Shown in pieces: positions 61,004 to 64,000 of a stretch of DNA of 64,000 nt; position 1 is the first letter of the stretch; every line of letters starts with the position of its first letter. The position numbers and the translations under genes are program-made. The notes beneath the pieces were generated by a model. The model was not told where the DNA came from, ran no database searches, and was given only the letters and a program-made list of their open reading frames with translations. This DNA is from Pseudomonas sp. Irchel 3E13 (GTDB taxonomy: Bacteria; Pseudomonadota; Gammaproteobacteria; Pseudomonadales; Pseudomonadaceae), in the NCBI RefSeq assembly GCF_900187455.1, contig NZ_FYDX01000013.1, positions 62,001 to 126,000 on the forward strand, read 5' to 3'.

Positions 61004-61993
61004 ATGGCCCGCGGTGGTATCAACAAAGCAGTCGTGCATAAAGCCCGTCAGGCGATCCTCGGTCGGGGTGAGCATCCGAGCATCGATGCGGTGCGGATTG
61101 AACTGGGAAATACCGGTTCGAAAACCACCATTCATCGCTACCTCAAAGAGCTGGAAATCCAGAAACCGCCCGCCACCACCAGCGTGCCGGACCTCAGCGC
61201 GTCGCTGATGGGGCTGGTCAAGCAGTTGGCGGAGCAGTTGCGCGAAGAGAGCGACGCCTGCGTCGAAGAGGCGCAAAAGTCGTTCGATGTGGAAAACGCC
61301 GCGCTGAACGCGCATTTGCAGGAATGCCAGCAGTCGCTGGCGGCCGCGCAGCAGCAATTGCAGATCCAGGGCGCGGCGCTGGCCGCTGAGTCCGCGGAGC
61401 TGGCCACCGCCCGCAGCAGCCTGCAGAGCGAACACACCCGCAATGCCACGCTGAGCCAGGCGGTGGGTGAGTTGAATGTGCGGCTGGCCGACAAGGACGA
61501 ACAGATCGCCTCGCTGGAAGACAAGCACCAGCACGCCCGCGATGCGCTGGAGCATTACCGTACTGCCAGCCGTGAGCAGCGCGAGCAGGATCAGCGCCGG
61601 CACGAAGCGCAGGTCCAGCAGTTGCAGGCGGAGCTGCGCCAGTTGCAGCAGACACTGATCATCAAGCAGGACGAAGTGACCCGGCTCAACCGCGACAACG
61701 AGCGGTTGCTGGTGGAGGCGCGGCATGTCCAGCGCGAATGCCAACACCTCAAGGACCAGCAGGAGCAGCACGCGCTGGAAACCCGCACCCTCAGCGCCAA
61801 CCTGGCGCAGTCCCAGGGCGCGCGCGAAGAACTGCAGCGCCAGTTCCAGTCCCAGGGCCAGCAACTCGAATTGGTGGGCGGCGAACGGCGTCAGCTACTC
61901 AAGCAGGTGGAATTGCTGGAGCAAACGATCGAAGCCTTGCGCGCCGCGCAACAGGCGGCGGCCGAAGCCGAGAAAGCGCAAGAACAGAAATAA
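61004..61993 (+). CDS. KfrA-like DNA-binding coiled-coil protein
   Basis: A 329-residue protein. Residues 1-60 match the KfrA N-terminal DNA-binding domain (GGINKAVVHKARQAILGRGEHPSIDAVRIELGNTGSKTTIHRYLKELE). Residues about 70-325 are one long coiled coil rich in Gln, Glu, Arg and Leu. KfrA of IncP plasmids is an autorepressor that forms filaments with its coiled-coil tail and aids segregation. Chromosomal homologues exist in Pseudomonas; here it stands alone, without plasmid genes, and has a strong palindrome upstream. Confidence 0.87.
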   Translation: MARGGINKAVVHKARQAILGRGEHPSIDAVRIELGNTGSKTTIHRYLKELEIQKPPATTSVPDLSASLMGLVKQLAEQLREESDACVEEAQKSFDVENAALNAHLQECQQSLAAAQQQLQIQGAALAAESAELATARSSLQSEHTRNATLSQAVGELNVRLADKDEQIASLEDKHQHARDALEHYRTASREQREQDQRRHEAQVQQLQAELRQLQQTLIIKQDEVTRLNRDNERLLVEARHVQRECQHLKDQQEQHALETRTLSANLAQSQGAREELQRQFQSQGQQLELVGGERRQLLKQVELLEQTIEALRAAQQAAAEAEKAQEQK

Positions 61994-61996
61994 AGC

Positions 61997-62512
61997 TCAG
62001 GCCGGGACGGACAATGATTTGCGCATCGCGCAACGTCCCGGCAGCCCAAGCGCGTGCTCATGGGCTATTTGCTGGCGCAAAAAACCCTGCAACTGCCCGT
62101 TGTCCAGACAGACGAAACCCAGCCGCGCATAGAAGGGCGCGTTCCACGGCACTTCGCGGAAGGTCGTCAGGGTCAAGGCGGTGAAGCCTTGCGCCTGGGC
62201 CCACGCCTCGACACAGGCGATCAGCCCCCGCCCCAGTCCTTTCCCTTGATGACAAAGCGCCACGGACAATTCGTCGATGTGCACGCCGCCGTCCTGGACG
62301 CTGGCGCAGAGAAACCCCAGCGGCCGGTCCTGCTCATCCACCGCCAGCCAGAGCAAGCCCTTGTCGATAAAGCCCAGGTGTTCCTCGACACTCAGCACCT
62401 CATGCGCCGCGACCCACGCCAACCGCTCAACCGCGAGAAACGCCTCAGCCGCCGAGCGCTCGATGGCGGGCAGCAGGTGGGCGTCATGGGGACGGGCAGG
62501 GCGGATAGGCAT
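61997..62512 (-). CDS. GNAT-family N-acetyltransferase
   Basis: A 171-residue acetyltransferase beginning MPIRPARPHDAHLL at 62512, with GGAG six bases upstream (another ATG four codons earlier lacks this). The acetyl-CoA motif A is visible as IDELSVALCHQGKGLGRGLIACVEAWAQ with Q-x-x-G-x-G, followed by FTALTLTTFREVPWNAPFYARLGFV. It is convergent with the KfrA-like gene (3 bp apart). The acceptor substrate is unknown. Confidence 0.88.
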   Translation of the reverse strand: MPIRPARPHDAHLLPAIERSAAEAFLAVERLAWVAAHEVLSVEEHLGFIDKGLLWLAVDEQDRPLGFLCASVQDGGVHIDELSVALCHQGKGLGRGLIACVEAWAQAQGFTALTLTTFREVPWNAPFYARLGFVCLDNGQLQGFLRQQIAHEHALGLPGRCAMRKSLSVPA

Positions 62513-62632
62513 GGTGATCTCCATCGGTGGCGGGCTGCCACTTTAACAGCGTTGCTCCGTTGATCGGCTGGCCGGCACTCCTGATTCCAATGCCCATTCC
62601 AATGCTCAGGAACCACCACCGAGGACCGCGTC

Positions 62633-62842
62633 ATGCACTCGCCCAAAGACGACCCACTCTGGAAAGACCCGCTGAACAACCCGCAGCGCGAAACCGACCC
62701 GGTCACCGACCCCAACGTCAACGGTGACCCGCAGCGCTCGGACGAACCCAACGACATCGAGCGCCTGCCGGACGCTCCGCAGCAGGACACGCCCGTGCCA
62801 GAGCCCGACGAGCCGACGCCGCTGTCGGATGAGCGACGCTGA
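62633..62842 (+). CDS. Small acidic, proline-rich disordered protein
   Basis: A 69-residue hydrophilic protein with GAGGA seven bases before the ATG. About a third of residues are Asp/Glu and a fifth Pro, with no hydrophobic core, so it is probably disordered. Short repeated DPxxDP-like motifs (DDPLWKDPL, TDPVTDPNVNGDP) are visible. Similar small proteins occur in Pseudomonas genomes without assigned function. Confidence 0.65.
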   Translation: MHSPKDDPLWKDPLNNPQRETDPVTDPNVNGDPQRSDEPNDIERLPDAPQQDTPVPEPDEPTPLSDERR

Positions 62843-62926
62843 CACGCGACACCTACTCAATCCGGACGTTTCGCGGCGGACGGCGACGGGCTATTGCTAG
62901 GGCTCCCGTCAACCAGCGAGCGCGCA

Positions 62927-63670
62927 ATGACCGACATCCTGACCCGCGAGGACTCCGGCGTCCTCATCATCACCTTCAACCGCGAAACCAAGAAAAACGC
63001 CCTGACCGTGCCCATGTACCAGCGCCTGACCGAGCTGCTGCACCAGGCCGAGGAGGATCCGGCGATTGCCGTGGTGCTGTTTCACGGCAGCGAACAGGTA
63101 TTCAGCGCCGGCAATGACCTGGCCGATTTCATCAGCCATCCGCCCGATGGCCTCGACGCGCCGGTCTGGCAGTTTTTGCGTGCCGTCAGTGGTTTCCGCA
63201 AACCGCTGGTGGCCGCGGTCTGCGGTGTCGCCGTGGGCATCGGCACCACGCTGCTGTTGCACTGCGACCTGGTGCTTGCCGGCAGCAACGCGCTGTTCAG
63301 CCTGCCGTTCGTCAATCTCGGTTTGTGTCCCGAAGCCGGCTCCAGCCTGTTGCTGCCCCGGGTGTTCGGCTATCAGCGAGCCGCCGAGGCGTTGTTGCTG
63401 GGCGAGCCGTTCGACGCCGAGGCGGCGTTGCGCGCCGGGTTGGTGAATCGGGTGCTGGAGCCGGCGCAGGTCCTCGACACGGCCCTGGCCCAAGCGCGCA
63501 AATTAGCGTGCAAGCCACTGGCGGCACTGATGGAAACCAAGCGCCTGCTGAAGAGCGCCGAGGCGCCCGCCCTGCGCGAGCGCATCGATGAGGAAGCGCG
63601 GGTGTTCGCGCGGATGCTGGAAACCGACACGGCCCGTCAGGCCATCGCCGGTTTCAGCAACCGCCGTTGA
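62927..63670 (+). CDS. Enoyl-CoA hydratase/isomerase family protein
   Basis: A 247-residue crotonase-fold protein. ATG 62927 (MTDILTREDSGVLIITFNRETKKNALTVPMYQRL) is preferred to an upstream start. The oxyanion-hole segments are SAGNDLADF and AVCGVAVGIGTTLLLHCDLVLAGSNALFSLPFVNLGLCPEAGSSLLLPR. The second catalytic Glu position of true hydratases is replaced by a Pro-Glu-Ala turn (GLCPEAGS), as seen in several isomerase-type members. It stands alone and converges on an MFS gene. Confidence 0.88.
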   Translation: MTDILTREDSGVLIITFNRETKKNALTVPMYQRLTELLHQAEEDPAIAVVLFHGSEQVFSAGNDLADFISHPPDGLDAPVWQFLRAVSGFRKPLVAAVCGVAVGIGTTLLLHCDLVLAGSNALFSLPFVNLGLCPEAGSSLLLPRVFGYQRAAEALLLGEPFDAEAALRAGLVNRVLEPAQVLDTALAQARKLACKPLAALMETKRLLKSAEAPALRERIDEEARVFARMLETDTARQAIAGFSNRR

Positions 63671-63676
63671 GGGAAC

Positions 63677-63707
63677 GGGTCGATAGCGCGGGCGTCGCTA
63701 TCGACCC
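63677..63707. terminator. Bidirectional hairpin between convergent genes
   Basis: GGGTCGATAGCG (63677-63688) pairs perfectly over 12 bp with CGCTATCGACCC (63696-63707) around a 7-base loop. It lies between the enoyl-CoA hydratase and MFS genes and includes the MFS stop codon. Confidence 0.65.
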
Positions 63708-64000
63708 ACCTGCCGCGAGGTACGCAACAGCAACAGCACCGAACCCAGCACCGGCAGGCTCACCAGCAGCAGGGCGTAGCGCAGCGAATCCTCGCCGGCC
63801 AGCGGCAACAGCAGGTCACTGAGCAATCCGGCCAACAGCGGGCCGATGCCGATCCCGAGCAGGGTGCTGACGATGGTTTGCAGGGCCATCGCCGCGCCAC
63901 GGCGGTTGGCCGGCACCAGTTGCGTGACCAGGTTGTAGGACGGCGCCACCCACCACACCGCGAAGAAGCTGTACAGCGCGCACCAGAGCATCGCCGCCGG
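63698..64000 (-). CDS. MFS transporter, C-terminal part (5' end outside window)
   Basis: The frame is open to the window edge; 100 residues of the C-terminus are visible. They hold about three membrane helices (LWCALYSFFAVWWVAPSYNLV, ALQTIVSTLLGIGIGPLLAGLLSDLL, LRYALLLVSLPVLGSVLLLL) with the loop VPANRRGAAMALQ. This loop and the GIGIGPLLAGLLSD helix are typical of the last third of major facilitator transporters such as the spinster-like group. The substrate is unknown. Confidence 0.75.
   Translation of the reverse strand, partial: PAAMLWCALYSFFAVWWVAPSYNLVTQLVPANRRGAAMALQTIVSTLLGIGIGPLLAGLLSDLLLPLAGEDSLRYALLLVSLPVLGSVLLLLRTSRQVGR

Noticed and set aside
61004..61993. KfrA-like gene as evidence for an integrated plasmid
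   Set aside because: No replication, partition, transfer or integrase genes nearby; chromosomal homologues are known.

Overview
The window is a 64 kb piece of a GC-rich Pseudomonas chromosome, most likely of the fluorescens/protegens/chlororaphis type. That inference rests on high third-position GC, dense overlapping operons, three outer-membrane TonB-dependent receptors, an OprD-type porin, REPIN-type palindromes with the GTAGGAGCGAGCTTGCTCGCGA core, and Crc-type AACAACAA motifs at translation starts. No rRNA, tRNA, CRISPR array, transposase or phage gene was seen. Both ends cut genes: a catechol 2,3-dioxygenase on the left and an MFS transporter on the right.

Region 1 (1-5442, +) is the end of a meta-cleavage aromatic operon: catechol 2,3-dioxygenase, 2-hydroxymuconic semialdehyde dehydrogenase, 4-hydroxy-2-oxovalerate aldolase, an unrecognised polytopic membrane protein and a MetA-type outer-membrane protein. 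A lipoprotein gene converges on it.

Region 2 (6349-30715) looks like one organosulfur-scavenging regulon in three transcription units around an SfnR-like sigma-54 activator (10548-11624). Unit A is a TonB receptor plus a PhoD phosphatase. Unit B is a TonB receptor, an NtaA/SnaA/DszA-type flavin monooxygenase, a secreted SurE-like phosphatase and four more luciferase-like (LLM) oxidoreductases. Unit C is a peptide-type ABC transporter, a second and shortened NtaA-type monooxygenase and an alpha/beta hydrolase. Each unit is preceded by a near-identical sigma-54 promoter, TGGCAyAGcsCTTGCT, at 10312-10327, 20710-20725 and 23517-23532. Units B and C also share a pair of GTkGs..TTTTTC boxes 31 bp apart, which are candidate enhancers. 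A P1-family peptidase and a TPR protein sit between B and C.

Region 3 (30837-39222) is the strongest candidate for an undescribed system. It holds a HTH regulator with repeated TGGAG-N8-CTCCA operators, a YaaW-like protein with a zinc ribbon, a 46-residue membrane peptide, a coiled-coil/NYN-like nuclease, a radical SAM enzyme, a PHP phosphoesterase, a phosphoribosyltransferase and a DXD glycosyltransferase. The last four overlap by 4 bp. A heptosyltransferase with a RibK/DUF120-like tail converges on the end. The enzyme set suggests synthesis of a nucleotide- or ribose-derived, glycosylated metabolite.

Region 4 (39306-47000) holds a chemoreceptor, an amine-oxidation set (DadA-like oxidase, RidA, ornithine-cyclodeaminase-like protein), an MBL-fold hydrolase and FetAB. 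Region 5 (47055-51194) is an iron-responsive ECF sigma/FecR/TonB receptor module with a possible Fur box. Region 6 (51243-59256) is a carboxylate module: LysR regulator, PrpF/GalD-type isomerase, DctA, CitMHS transporter, OprD porin and a Cache chemoreceptor.

Region 7 (59440-64000) contains a decayed pentapeptide-repeat locus with three frame shifts, a KfrA-like protein behind a perfect 28-bp palindrome, a GNAT acetyltransferase, a small acidic protein, an enoyl-CoA hydratase and a partial MFS transporter.
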